A stretch of DNA of 15,831 bases from Methanobacterium sp. Its GTDB lineage: Archaea; Methanobacteriota; Methanobacteria; Methanobacteriales; Methanobacteriaceae. A program made the position numbers and the translations under genes. The stretch lies in contig PMMV01000065.1 of assembly GCA_003162115.1 (NCBI GenBank), positions 14,316 through 30,146 on the forward strand, written 5' to 3'. Of this stretch, positions 1-7,899 are shown one piece after another (position 1 is the first letter of the stretch; each line of letters opens with the position of its first letter). The notes beneath the pieces were generated by a model. That model did not search any database. It saw nothing but the letters and a program-made list of their open reading frames with translations, and was not told the DNA's origin.

Positions 1-636
1 ACATATGTTTTACAGTCATACCGTTATGTTTCATTTGTAGTAATTCCATTATGTGTTGGAACGGTTGTTTTCGCAACCCCGATAATTAACTTACTATTTG
101 GAAAAGCATATATACCGGGATCTGTATCATTGCAGATACTTGCAGCGGGAATGCTTTTTTTCACACTCTATACTATTTCTTCCAGCATAGCCCAGGGATT
201 AGGTAAACCCAGACTTCCCATGTATATTCTGATTGTTGGAACTGTAATAGATATTGGGCTAAGCATTATTCTTGTACCTATAATAGGCATTAATGGTGCA
301 GCAATAGCCACAACAGTTGCAGCTCTTTTTCTCATGTCTGTGTTGATGTGGAAAACTCTAAATCTTGCAAATGTAAGTTTACCAATTGGAGAATTTGGAA
401 AAATAATAATAGCATCAATATTAATGGGGCTGGTTTTTCTTCTGTTTCCTCAAACAAGAGCTTACTTAATACTTGCATTAATTGTATCTCCATTCTTATA
501 TTTAGGAATTCTTACTGCTATTGGAGGTTTAAAATTAGAAGATTTGAGGATGTTGTACAAAATCGGCAGAAAATTAGGCCCATTTTCAGGTATTTTTATT
601 AAGTTTATTAGATTGTTAGAAAGATTTGCTGTTTGA
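1..636 (+). CDS. Polysaccharide flippase (MOP/Wzx-type), C-terminal part, 5' end outside window
   Basis: The reading frame is open from base 1 to the TGA at 634-636, giving 211 residues of a protein that begins outside the window; an internal ATG at 151 is not needed as a start. The visible part is almost all hydrophobic helices separated by short charged loops, with the pattern of the C-terminal half of oligosaccharide flippases: a loop with NLLFGKAY-like residues, then a helix with SSSIAQGLGKPRLPMY, then a helix with INGAAIATT. The loop GLGKPRLPMYILIVG and the NGAAIAT turn are typical of the polysaccharide biosynthesis C-terminal domain. Such proteins move lipid-linked sugars across the cytoplasmic membrane for surface glycan or S-layer glycan synthesis. 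The last 30 residues are a basic cytoplasmic tail. The substrate cannot be told. It converges with hisA, leaving 94 bases between the two stops. Confidence 0.8.
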   Translation, partial: TYVLQSYRYVSFVVIPLCVGTVVFATPIINLLFGKAYIPGSVSLQILAAGMLFFTLYTISSSIAQGLGKPRLPMYILIVGTVIDIGLSIILVPIIGINGAAIATTVAALFLMSVLMWKTLNLANVSLPIGEFGKIIIASILMGLVFLLFPQTRAYLILALIVSPFLYLGILTAIGGLKLEDLRMLYKIGRKLGPFSGIFIKFIRLLERFAV

Positions 637-730
637 TTTGAGTTCAGATTTAAGTTTGGCAACCCATTTTAGCCTCAAATTTTAATTGCTAAACTTCTTC
701 TAGATCTTGTATTAAAAAGTATTTACTTTG

Positions 731-1453
731 TTACTGGTATTTAAGGGCATCTTCAAAGTTTATTTTACCTTTGTAAAGTGCTGAACCAATCACAACACCA
801 TAAGTTTTTGTTAGACTCAATTCTTCAATATCACTCAAAGATGTAACCCCACCGGAGTATATAACAGGAATATCAACAGCTTTTAGAAGTTTTAAAAGTG
901 GATTTATATTAAACCCTTTCATGAGGCCTTCAACATCTACATTTGTAAAGAGGATCCCTCCTGCACCCCTTTTTTGAAGGGCAACACCGAGTTCTGGTGC
1001 ACTCTTTTCAGTTTTCTCAGTCCATCCTTTAACAACAACCTTCTCATCCTTGCTGTCAAGGGCTACTATGGTTCTGTTACTTCCATATTCATTTGAAAGT
1101 TCTTCAACCTTCTCAGGGTTTTCCACTGCCATAGTACCTAATATAACCTTTTCAATACCAATATCTAACAGATTTGCAGCATCTTTCAAGGTTCTTATCC
1201 CTCCACCCAACTGCACCGGTATTGAAACGGTGTTAAGAATTTTTTTCACCACTTCTAAATTTTTAGAGCTCCTACCAAATGCCCCATCAAGATTTATAAC
1301 ATGCAATATTTCTGCTCCTTTATTTTCCCATTCTTCAGCAACTATTTCAGGGTTTTCAATTACTATCTGTTCTGTTCCAGGTATCCCTTGTACTAACTGT
1401 ACACATTTACCATTTTTAATATCCACAGCAGGTATTATTAACATTTTAAGCAT
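731..1453 (-). CDS. hisA: HisA: phosphoribosylformimino-5-aminoimidazole carboxamide ribotide isomerase
   Basis: Cytoplasmic enzyme of histidine biosynthesis: it opens the ribose ring of ProFAR in an Amadori rearrangement to give PRFAR. The 240-residue length fits the HisA (beta/alpha)8 barrel. Visible landmarks are the first strand [13 protein letters not shown] with the catalytic acid-base Asp at residue 11, LGGGIR at 82-87, the opposite-half Asp in ALDSKDEK (133), the phosphate-binding YSGGVTS near 199-205, and GVVIGSALY at 219-227. These two half-barrel phosphate sites separate it from single-site barrels; HisF is less likely because it starts with a different strand-1 motif and is longer. 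Two starts are possible: ATG at 1453 and ATG at 1444 (residue 4). A GAGGT sits 2 bases before the first and 11 before the second, so neither is ideal; family members often start at the second. No other his gene is nearby, so it is a stand-alone gene, 68 bases downstream of the transporter gene on the same strand. Confidence 0.95.
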   Translation of the reverse strand: MLKMLIIPAVDIKNGKCVQLVQGIPGTEQIVIENPEIVAEEWENKGAEILHVINLDGAFGRSSKNLEVVKKILNTVSIPVQLGGGIRTLKDAANLLDIGIEKVILGTMAVENPEKVEELSNEYGSNRTIVALDSKDEKVVVKGWTEKTEKSAPELGVALQKRGAGGILFTNVDVEGLMKGFNINPLLKLLKAVDIPVIYSGGVTSLSDIEELSLTKTYGVVIGSALYKGKINFEDALKYQ

Positions 1454-1521
1454 CGACCTCGAAATTTTTCATAATATTGATTTGGACTCTTACAACTTTA
1501 ATACTTTAACTGTAAAATTCT

Positions 1522-2457
1522 TTAATTAATTCTTTGATATTTGTAGATAATGTATACTCCAAGGAGCATTAAAAGACCATATAATAATTGTAAAATGGTA
1601 AATGGCTCACTAAGAATCAAAAAAGCGAACACAGCACCGAATAGTGATGAGAAAGGAAATATCGAACCAGTTCGAGTTGAACCAATCTTTCTTATAGCGT
1701 AATAGATCATTACAAATGAGAATCCAATACTCACTAATCCAATAAACAACAAGTAGGGCAGATGATTAAGTGGAATTTTAAGGTTCAAACCAAGGATCAA
1801 TGACAGTAATAGTAGTATAATACCCCCTATTGAACACTTTAAAGCACTCACTCCAAGTAGATCCCTTTTATTACTCAAAAATTTACTGAGAGTAGTGTCT
1901 ATGCTCCAGAAAAATGCTGCTATAATCACAAGCAACGTTCCAAAGTTCTCTGAAACTGAAAAATATTGGAGATTCCCATTTGTAGCAAGAAAAATTGTTC
2001 CAATCAGTAAAAGAAGTAATCCTACTCCTTCTTTTTTTTGAAAGCTTTCTTTGAGAATGAAAATCCCAATAACTATTATAAAAAGTACTTCAGCATTCAT
2101 TAAAAGTGATGCATTTACAGCTGTGATCTGGTTTAATCCATTCAAATATATGACCGGAGCAATAACAGAGCCTGCAATAGCTGTTATTATTAGTATAACA
2201 TAATCCTTGCACGACATATATGTTTCTGCTTCGGAGTTGGAATCTAACATTCCCATTAATTTGTTGTTAAAACGAGAAAAACGAACAAAAAAAAGAAAGA
2301 CGCCAGCTATGCAATATACGAGTGCAGATAGTGCTAGAGGATCAAGGTCCTGGAGTAAAATTTTGCTGAATGTATTCCAGATACCAAAAAGGACTGTGGC
2401 AGCAAGTACACTGATATATCCCCATTTATTATCAGATATAATCCGTTTATCAGCCAC
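1522..2457 (-). CDS. EamA/DMT-superfamily transporter, 10 membrane segments
   Basis: A 311-residue very hydrophobic protein with about ten membrane helices arranged as two repeated halves of five, the usual plan of the drug/metabolite transporter (EamA, formerly DUF6) family. The first half opens with WGYISVLAATVLFGIWNTFSK, the second with GTLLVIIAAFFWSIDTTLSKF; the repeated W-x-(6-9)-F/W...SK pattern at the start of each half is the family signature. The helix 9 region has GSIFPFSSLFGAVFAFLILSE, matching the conserved P and G/A-rich segment near the end of each half. The loop between helices 2 and 3 (about residues 68-85) is long and acidic. The start is GTG, chosen because AGGTGAT lies 3 bases upstream (2461-2467). 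Substrates of this family are small metabolites, amino acids or drugs and cannot be predicted here. It may be co-transcribed with hisA, 68 bases downstream, but that is only proximity. Confidence 0.85.
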   Translation of the reverse strand: MADKRIISDNKWGYISVLAATVLFGIWNTFSKILLQDLDPLALSALVYCIAGVFLFFVRFSRFNNKLMGMLDSNSEAETYMSCKDYVILIITAIAGSVIAPVIYLNGLNQITAVNASLLMNAEVLFIIVIGIFILKESFQKKEGVGLLLLLIGTIFLATNGNLQYFSVSENFGTLLVIIAAFFWSIDTTLSKFLSNKRDLLGVSALKCSIGGIILLLLSLILGLNLKIPLNHLPYLLFIGLVSIGFSFVMIYYAIRKIGSTRTGSIFPFSSLFGAVFAFLILSEPFTILQLLYGLLMLLGVYIIYKYQRIN

Positions 2458-2557
2458 GATATCACCTTAAATGATTTTAAAACTTAATTATTTCAATAAT
2501 TTTTCAATTGGAAAATGATTCAGACTATTGTGATCCTTTGAATAAATGTATTAAATG

Positions 2558-2573
2558 ATATAAATTTATATTG
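2558..2573. promoter_or_regulatory. TATA-like box between the transporter gene and truA
   Basis: The 14 bases 2558-2571 (ATATAAATTTATAT) are a perfect palindrome containing an archaeal TATA-like element readable in both directions. Toward truA it would place transcription start near 2595-2600, giving a leader of about 45-50 bases. Toward the transporter gene the leader would be about 75 bases. No other strong box is seen in the 188-base divergent gap. Only sequence likeness supports this. Confidence 0.45.
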
Positions 2574-2645
2574 ATTAATAGGTTTGAATGTGAATCATTT
2601 TTATCAGATCAACTAAACAAATTTAATACGGTTTGAGGTTTACAA

Positions 2646-3464
2646 ATGGTTAAAACAGCTTTTAAAGTGGCTTATATAGGTACACATTTCTATGGATTTC
2701 AGAGACAGCCACACTTCCCAACTGTTGAAGGTGAACTCTTCAAAGCATTTAAGAGGACGGGTGTAATGGATGATCCCGATAAATCAAGGTATTCTATAGC
2801 CGGTCGAACAGACAGAGGAGTTCATGCACTTGGAAACGTTGTATCGCTTAAAACAGATTCTGAAGCGACTATTAATCAAATTAATTATTATTTACCCTCC
2901 AATATTCAGATAATTGGCAGAACGGAAGTTCCATATGGGTTTAAGCCACGATTTGCAGAATATAGACATTATAAATATGTACTTTTCAATGATCCCTATG
3001 TGGAAGAAGTTTTAGATTTAAAGAAGATGCAAAGTGCATCTAAATTATTAGAAGGCAAACATAACTTCCAAAATTTCACAAAAAGATCTGAAAGAGCCCC
3101 TAACAGAAACGTTAAGGAATTGAAGATTTCCCAAAATAAGATGGTAACCGTCATTGATGTTGTTGGTGAAAGCTTCCTATGGAACATGGTTAGGAAGATG
3201 GTGAGGGTGATAACATTGGTAGGAAAAGGAAAAATGGAAGAGAAAGAATTATCCCTCCTTTTAAATCCGGACATTCCTACATCAATAATCCCTGTACCTC
3301 CTGATGGGCTTATACTCATGGATGTTAAGTACAAGGATATTGAATTTACCCTTGATAAATATGCAAAAAATAACTTCTTCAAAACAATTAAAGAAGAATA
3401 TATCAAGAGGAGAACAATTGCCGCTGCAGAGGAAGAGATGATTAAGGTTTTAAAAGTTCCTTGA
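2646..3464 (+). CDS. truA: TruA: tRNA pseudouridine synthase (positions 38-40)
   Basis: A 272-residue member of the TruA family, which converts uridines at positions 38-40 in the anticodon arm of tRNA to pseudouridine in the cytoplasm. The N-terminus KVAYIGTHFYGFQRQP is the conserved first strand with the Y-x-G-x-x-F/Y-x-G-x-Q-x-Q pattern. The catalytic motif GRTDRGVHALGN places the nucleophilic Asp at residue 56. Further landmarks are the PSNIQIIG segment, the FKPRFAEYRHYKYVL strand with its conserved R and Y residues, the HNFQNFTKR segment, and FLWNMVRKMV with the conserved NMVR. The family is normally 250-270 residues, so the gene is full length. The start ATG is well placed: GAGGT at 2634-2638 is about 7 bases upstream. 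The C-terminal 40 residues are lysine- and glutamate-rich. It is transcribed away from the transporter gene and is followed 99 bases later by the DUF460 gene on the same strand. Confidence 0.95.
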   Translation: MVKTAFKVAYIGTHFYGFQRQPHFPTVEGELFKAFKRTGVMDDPDKSRYSIAGRTDRGVHALGNVVSLKTDSEATINQINYYLPSNIQIIGRTEVPYGFKPRFAEYRHYKYVLFNDPYVEEVLDLKKMQSASKLLEGKHNFQNFTKRSERAPNRNVKELKISQNKMVTVIDVVGESFLWNMVRKMVRVITLVGKGKMEEKELSLLLNPDIPTSIIPVPPDGLILMDVKYKDIEFTLDKYAKNNFFKTIKEEYIKRRTIAAAEEEMIKVLKVP

Positions 3465-3500
3465 AAATCCCTTGCAAACCATAAAATATTATGTGGACAC

Positions 3501-3532
3501 CATATATTACCATATAATCATCATATATAACC
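3501..3532 (+). promoter_or_regulatory. Cluster of three CATATA elements, probable promoter of the DUF460 gene
   Basis: CATATA occurs at 3501, 3511 and 3522, that is every 10 to 11 bases, or one helical turn. The last is part of CATATATAACC. Any of the three could act as an archaeal TATA box; the first would put the transcript start near 3528-3532, just ahead of GGAGG at 3537-3541. Read from sequence only. Confidence 0.4.
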
Positions 3533-3536
3533 TGAT

Positions 3537-3541
3537 GGAGG
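3537..3541 (+). promoter_or_regulatory. Perfect GGAGG ribosome site placed for a CTG at 3549, not the GTG at 3564
   Basis: This is the strongest ribosome-binding sequence ahead of the DUF460 gene. It is 7 bases before CTG at 3549, which is in frame with the gene, but 22 bases before the GTG at 3564, which is the first conventional start after the in-frame TAA at 3528-3530. The GTG itself has only a weak GGT 10 bases upstream. Confidence 0.45.
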
Positions 3542-3563
3542 AAATCACCTGGTTTATAGAAAT

Positions 3564-5030
3564 GTGAGTACAGAAGGTAACAAAGGTTCAGATTTATTTT
3601 TAAAACCAGAAAGAACCCAAAAGACCCATAAAGGAATCATAGTAGGATTTGATCCAGGACTGACAGTAGGAATAGCCATATTAGACCTTAAAGGAAACCT
3701 GATTTCATTGAAAAGTTCTAAGGAAATCAGGAAATCTGAAATAATAAGTCACATAATTGGTTACGGCAGAACAGTTCTAGTTGCTACAGATGTATATCCT
3801 GCACCAAAAACTGTTAGAAAACTTGCATCATCTTTAAATTCTAAAATATGGTCTCCTTACCGGAGTATGTCAGTTGAATCCAAGATAGATATAGTTGATT
3901 CCTATTTACAAAGTAATAATAAAGATAAAACATCATTTGAACTTCCTCAAAATGCGCACGAACGTGATGCGCTGGCAGCTGCTGTTAAAACATACCGAGA
4001 TCATATTAACAAATTTCGACAGATAAAGAAACGTGCTGAAAAGGCAAAATTAACTGAAAGTGAAGTTGACACTATAAAAGCAATGGTTATAAATGGTACA
4101 TCGATTAGTAATGCCATAGAACGGATAAATGATGACATTATTAAAGCAGATTCTATTTCAACTGAATCAGATAAAAATATAAACACCACACACGAATCAG
4201 AACTTGAAATGCAATCTCAAGAAATAGAAGACCAAATTAATGAAACCATTATTACAGGTTCAAATGAGATAAAAGAAGCTGATAACAATCTGAATTCTAA
4301 TAAAATGATCATATCTAGGTTGAAACATAAATTGAATTTACAGCAAAAGTATATTGATAATTTAAAGCATAAAAACATTCTTCTTAAAGAAAATATTATT
4401 GTTTACAAGGCTGAAATCTCCAAACTCCAGTCCAAGGTAGATAAACTCCATTACAGTTACACCAGGAAAATCCTTCAGAAGAAGGAGCTAGCATCTAAAC
4501 TAGCTATAATAAAACGCCTTCAAGAAAAGTACATCGATGAAAAAGCAAGAAGATCCGAACTGGAACAAAAATTTAGATCTAAAAATGATATTAAAGCCTT
4601 GGAGCTCTCTGAAAATGCAGTGCCTGTAAAGATCATCGAATCCTTCACCAAAGAGGGTATAAGAGCAGCTTGTGATCGATGGAAAATAAAAAGGGATGAT
4701 GTAGTCCTACTTAAAAACTCTGAAGGTGGAGGATCGCAAACTGCATCAATGGTAATCAATCTGGGTGTTAAAACTGTTATTACTATGGATAAAATTTCTG
4801 ATCCAGCTGAAAACATATTTGAAGAGAATATGATCCCGCTAATCCCAGCTAGCAGTGTGGAAATGACTTCAATGAGCGAATTTTATATTGTTAATTCCAA
4901 AGCTTTAAAAAGGGAAATTAAAAGATGGATAGAAGAAGTAGATAACCAGAAGAAAAAAGAGGACAAAAAAAAGCTTCTTAAACTAGTTGATGAATACCGT
5001 ACCCAGAGAAAAAGATCGCCAGATCAGTGA
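3564..5030 (+). CDS. DUF460-type protein: RuvC/RNase H-like N-terminus, long coiled coil, conserved C-terminal domain
   Basis: A 488-residue protein of the archaeal DUF460/COG2433 type, whose function is not established. Residues 24-145 look like an RNase H-fold (RuvC-like) domain: GFDPGLTVGIAILD puts an Asp at 30 at the end of strand 1, VATDVYP puts one at 76 after a later strand, and HERDALAAAVKTYR supplies Glu133 and Asp135, the arrangement of acidic residues expected of this fold. Residues about 195-345 are rich in K, E, L and I in heptad-like order and should form a long coiled coil. Residues about 350-460 form a separate conserved domain with VKIIESFTKEGI, a glycine turn SEGGGSQTA and IPLIPASSVEM; the last 30 residues are very basic. 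Nucleic acid binding is an inference from the fold and charge. Start GTG at 3564 is conventional; CTG at 3549 with the better ribosome site would add five residues. It is followed by a T-rich terminator. Confidence 0.8.
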   Translation: MSTEGNKGSDLFLKPERTQKTHKGIIVGFDPGLTVGIAILDLKGNLISLKSSKEIRKSEIISHIIGYGRTVLVATDVYPAPKTVRKLASSLNSKIWSPYRSMSVESKIDIVDSYLQSNNKDKTSFELPQNAHERDALAAAVKTYRDHINKFRQIKKRAEKAKLTESEVDTIKAMVINGTSISNAIERINDDIIKADSISTESDKNINTTHESELEMQSQEIEDQINETIITGSNEIKEADNNLNSNKMIISRLKHKLNLQQKYIDNLKHKNILLKENIIVYKAEISKLQSKVDKLHYSYTRKILQKKELASKLAIIKRLQEKYIDEKARRSELEQKFRSKNDIKALELSENAVPVKIIESFTKEGIRAACDRWKIKRDDVVLLKNSEGGGSQTASMVINLGVKTVITMDKISDPAENIFEENMIPLIPASSVEMTSMSEFYIVNSKALKREIKRWIEEVDNQKKKEDKKKLLKLVDEYRTQRKRSPDQ

Positions 5031-5054
5031 AATAACCTATTATCAACTAAACTC

Positions 5055-5068
5055 ATTTTATTTTTTTA
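5055..5068 (+). terminator. T-rich terminator after the DUF460 gene
   Basis: TTTTATTTTTTTAT begins 25 bases after the stop codon. A run of seven T in a T-rich stretch on the non-template strand is the usual signal for intrinsic termination by archaeal RNA polymerase; no hairpin is needed or seen. Confidence 0.55.
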
Positions 5069-5103
5069 TAAATATAGCAATTATTAATAATGGAGTATAT
5101 CAT

Positions 5104-5477
5104 GAAATTTGCGTTAAGATAAAGAACGGATAATCAAAACCTATCGGAAAATATCAGGTGACCATATTCTCTACAAAAAAAATTTAGTAAAGCAAATAAT
5201 CCATATGTGGGCGGAAAAGCTTCAAAATAGACTTTAATGCAGTATTTAAGGCGTATAATTCGGATAAATTTAATATTACAGGACCAGATCAAATAAAGAA
5301 CCATATTGAAATGGATTTATTAAAGAATTCAAGATGAGATACATTATTCAAATACGAGAAACGAATCCCAGTACAACAATTAATATGGTGTTAAAGGACA
5401 ATGAAATCAAATTTCCACAAGCCGATCTGAATCTTAAAGACAAAAATATCATTTTGAACAAATTTAGGATGGAATAA
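5104..5477 (+). pseudogene. Probable decayed small protein gene, broken over three frames
   Basis: The stretch between the DUF460 gene and mfnD has no intact long reading frame but gives protein-like pieces in order on the plus strand. Frame A, 5104-5184, reads ...KIKNG, a TAA stop at 5131, then SKPIGKYQVTIFSTKK up to a run of eight A. Frame B, 5186-5227, reads SKANNPYVGGKASK and a stop. Frame A again, up to TGA at 5335-5337, reads KIDFNAVFKAYNSDKFNITG and so on. Frame C, 5334-5477, is an intact 47-codon reading from ATG with RYIIQIRETNPSTT and ends in FRME. The frames change at or near homopolymer runs or short overlaps, as expected for small indels in a gene of about 120-125 codons. The family is not recognised. 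The last piece alone could be a short real gene; ATGA overlaps its ATG with the upstream stop. Inference, moderate to low certainty. Confidence 0.4.
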
Positions 5478-5617
5478 AAGTTTAAATCATAAATTACAAA
5501 AAATTATTTATTAACTACTGATTTATGGAAAGGTTTATCTGCTTTATATTCTAATGAAAAACAGGGAAATTATGGAAATTTTATCAATATATATTGTTGT
5601 TTATTTGGAGAATGTCA
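5478..5617 (+). promoter_or_regulatory. Leader of mfnD with TATA-like element and ribosome site
   Basis: The 140 bases before mfnD are A+T-rich. CTTTATATT at 5542-5550 is the best TATA-like box and would start a transcript near 5572-5577 with a leader of about 40-45 bases. A second A/T box lies at 5586-5595 but would leave almost no leader. GGAG at 5607-5610 lies 7 bases before ATG at 5618. No hairpin or riboswitch-like structure was seen. Confidence 0.4.
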
Positions 5618-6661
5618 ATGAAACTACTTATTTTTGAGTTTGCAACTGCAACTGGATTAGATGATCCATCTATTACAGCAGAGGGTCATGCAATGCTTTA
5701 TGGACTTTTAGATGATCTTAAAGGTTTAAAAACACATCATCTGATTTCAGATGTTTCTGAAATAGAAAACTCTGAATCTATTCCGGTGGTTTTAAATGAT
5801 GATATAGAAAAATGGCTTAAAAAGAATATCCAAAATTATGATGCATGTCTGCCAATTGCACCCGAAGAAAATAACATCCTCTATGATTTAACACGGATCA
5901 TCGAAGAACAGGGCGTAGAAATTATAGGTTCTAGTTCTAATGCAGTTAAATTAACAACAAATAAATTTGATACGTACAATATTTTGAAAGATAAATTTCC
6001 AATAATCAAAACTGAACAAGTATACTTCAATGATTCAGATAGAAAAATTAGTGAATACGAAGTTTATTTCCATAATCACGTTAAAAATAGTTCATCTAAA
6101 GTTGTAAAGCCTGCTGATGGTGTTTCATGTTTGGGTGTTACTGTTGTGAATTCATTCAATGAATTTATGAAAGCCCACGATCACTTAAAAATGTTTACTA
6201 AACTTCCATACTTCATAATCCAGGAATACATTCCAGGAATTAATATAAGTGTCAGTTTGTTAAGTAATGGCGATTCAGCTGTTCCTTTGAGTTTAAATTT
6301 TCAATATGTGAGCTTAAATTCAGGTGAAATCAAATACCGTGGAGGGAAGGTTCCAATAAAACATACACTCTCGGAAATTGCCATGGAAACAGCAAAAAAT
6401 GCAGTTGAATCCATTGATGGTCTTAAAGGTTATATTGGTGTGGATATGATACTAAATAATGCGAATGATAAAGTCCACATAGTGGAAATCAACTCGAGGT
6501 TAACAACTCCCTATGTTGCACTTAGGGGTATAATTAACTTCAACTTGGGGGAGGCCATACTAAATTCTATTCATGGAGAGCTACCGTCTGAAGTAATTTT
6601 AAATGGAGAAGTTAACTTTTTTAAAGAGGGCAATACCCTCAGGATCAGTGTTTTAAAATGA
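5618..6661 (+). CDS. mfnD: MfnD: tyramine--L-glutamate ligase, ATP-grasp (methanofuran biosynthesis)
   Basis: ATP-grasp ligase that joins tyramine to the gamma-carboxyl of glutamate, an early step in building methanofuran, the first C1 carrier of methanogenesis. The start at 5618 is preferred over an upstream TTG at 5594 or ATG at 5612 because GGAG at 5607-5610 is correctly spaced only for 5618; it gives 347 residues beginning MKLLIFEF. ATP-grasp landmarks are KPADGVSCLGV at 164-174 (ATP-binding lysine and glycine loop), IQEYIPGINISVSLL at 201-215, and the metal-binding EINSR at 290-294 followed by TTPYVALRG. The N-terminal 120 residues form the pre-ATP-grasp part, with FEFATATG and EGHAMLYGLLDDL. 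Substrate assignment rests on family likeness and on the next gene, mfnF, whose ATG overlaps this stop (ATGA, 6658-6661), so the two should be co-translated. A generic ATP-grasp enzyme is the alternative if this context is disregarded. Confidence 0.87.
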   Translation: MKLLIFEFATATGLDDPSITAEGHAMLYGLLDDLKGLKTHHLISDVSEIENSESIPVVLNDDIEKWLKKNIQNYDACLPIAPEENNILYDLTRIIEEQGVEIIGSSSNAVKLTTNKFDTYNILKDKFPIIKTEQVYFNDSDRKISEYEVYFHNHVKNSSSKVVKPADGVSCLGVTVVNSFNEFMKAHDHLKMFTKLPYFIIQEYIPGINISVSLLSNGDSAVPLSLNFQYVSLNSGEIKYRGGKVPIKHTLSEIAMETAKNAVESIDGLKGYIGVDMILNNANDKVHIVEINSRLTTPYVALRGIINFNLGEAILNSIHGELPSEVILNGEVNFFKEGNTLRISVLK

Positions 6662-7701
6662 AAATCGCAGGTTTTGATATAGGAGGGGCCAACACAGATA
6701 TAGCGCTGGTTGATTTTGATGAATCCGGCAATATAATCCGGGTAGAAACGGACTTCATTTACCTGCCCATGTGGATTAAGAAGGATAAATTGAAGGAAGC
6801 TCTGAAGGATCTCCTTGGATCCAGTGTAGATGAGGTAGATGCGGTAGGAGTTTCAATGACAGCCGAACTTGTAGATGCTTATAAGACGAAAAAAGAGGGA
6901 GTATTGGATATTGCAAAGAAGTCTGTTGATTCATTCAGTGTTCCGGTAGGATTTGTCGGACTCGATGGAATTATGGATATATCAAAGGTATTTGAAGAAC
7001 CTACGAAGGTTGCAGCTGCTAACTGGATTGCAACAGCACCTCTGGCCTCTAAAATACAACCTAATTGTATATTAATAGACATCGGAAGTACCACAACTGA
7101 TATAATTCCCATAAAAAATGGTAAAGAATGTGCAAAGGGAAGATCAGACCTAGAACGGTTGAAAACTGGAGAACTGATTTACAGTGGAGCTTTAAGAACC
7201 AATGTAGCTGCACTGGTTGAAAAAGTACCACTTGATGGAACAATGATGAGAATAGCTTCAGAACTATTCGCAGTAACAGCAGACATTCAAATAATACTTG
7301 GTAATATCAGTAAGGAAGAATATACCTGCGACACCATGGATGGTTCTGGAAAATCAATTGATGATTGTATGAGAAGAATTTCAAGGGTGATATGTGGAGA
7401 CATGGATGCGTTAAAACCGGATGAAATTAAAGCCATAGCTAATTATATATATTCAGAACAAGTTAAAAAAATTTCTGAAGCCCTTTTAGAAGTTTCAAAA
7501 CGTAATAATATCTCAAAAGTAGTTACCACCGGTTTGGGTATGGATGTATTAGGTGCAAAGGCATGCGAATTAGCAGGTCTCGAATATACTGGAATGGATA
7601 AAATTCTTAAAAAAGAGGACTGTGTAGTAGCCCCTGCTGTTGGAACTGCAATTCTAATCGAACAATATCTGAGAAATAATTCTTATTCTAATAAACAATA
7701 A
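6658..7701 (+). CDS. mfnF: MfnF: late methanofuran biosynthesis enzyme coupling the furan and glutamyl-tyramine units
   Basis: A 347-residue protein of the hydantoinase A-like/ASKHA fold group, long annotated as an H4MPT-linked C1 transfer protein and later assigned as MfnF, which condenses the activated aminomethylfuran phosphate with gamma-glutamyltyramine to make the core of methanofuran. Two phosphate-loop motifs of the actin/hexokinase fold are clear: GFDIGGANTDIAL at residues 5-17 and ILIDIGSTTTDIIPI at 138-152. A third glycine-rich motif, VVTTGLGMDVLGAKACELAG, lies near 289-308. The start ATG overlaps the mfnD stop by 4 bases, which fits a two-gene methanofuran operon. The central part, EYTCDTMDGSGKSIDDCMRRISRVICGD, carries three cysteines whose role is unknown. 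No mfnA, mfnB, mfnC or mfnE lies in the window. Function comes from family knowledge; the operon is seen directly. Confidence 0.87.
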   Translation: MKIAGFDIGGANTDIALVDFDESGNIIRVETDFIYLPMWIKKDKLKEALKDLLGSSVDEVDAVGVSMTAELVDAYKTKKEGVLDIAKKSVDSFSVPVGFVGLDGIMDISKVFEEPTKVAAANWIATAPLASKIQPNCILIDIGSTTTDIIPIKNGKECAKGRSDLERLKTGELIYSGALRTNVAALVEKVPLDGTMMRIASELFAVTADIQIILGNISKEEYTCDTMDGSGKSIDDCMRRISRVICGDMDALKPDEIKAIANYIYSEQVKKISEALLEVSKRNNISKVVTTGLGMDVLGAKACELAGLEYTGMDKILKKEDCVVAPAVGTAILIEQYLRNNSYSNKQ

Positions 7702-7899
7702 TTATACCAGGTCGTTTATAAGAAAACCGTTTAAAGAAATTAATGATAAAAAAAGGGAAAATTAAATAATTTAAAACGAACAACAATATTATCCATGATT
7801 TCTACATTTTTTCATTAGAACTTTTTAAATCTTTAAGAAATATCAAGAAGTTTATTCATCACAAATTATAGGATATTATAATCTTCAAATTATTATAAA

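Noticed and set aside
636..680. Seven-base inverted repeat ATTTGAG/CTCAAAT after the flippase stop
   Set aside because: Short arms with a 31-base loop in A+T-rich DNA; too weak to call a terminator.
1050..1529. Plus-strand reading frame of 159 codons over hisA
   Set aside because: It lies opposite hisA, whose catalytic motifs are unmistakable, and has no ribosome site or recognisable domain.
5554..5637. 27-codon frame starting ATG at 5554 and running into mfnD
   Set aside because: Very short, no ribosome site, and overlaps the start of mfnD in another frame; most likely chance.
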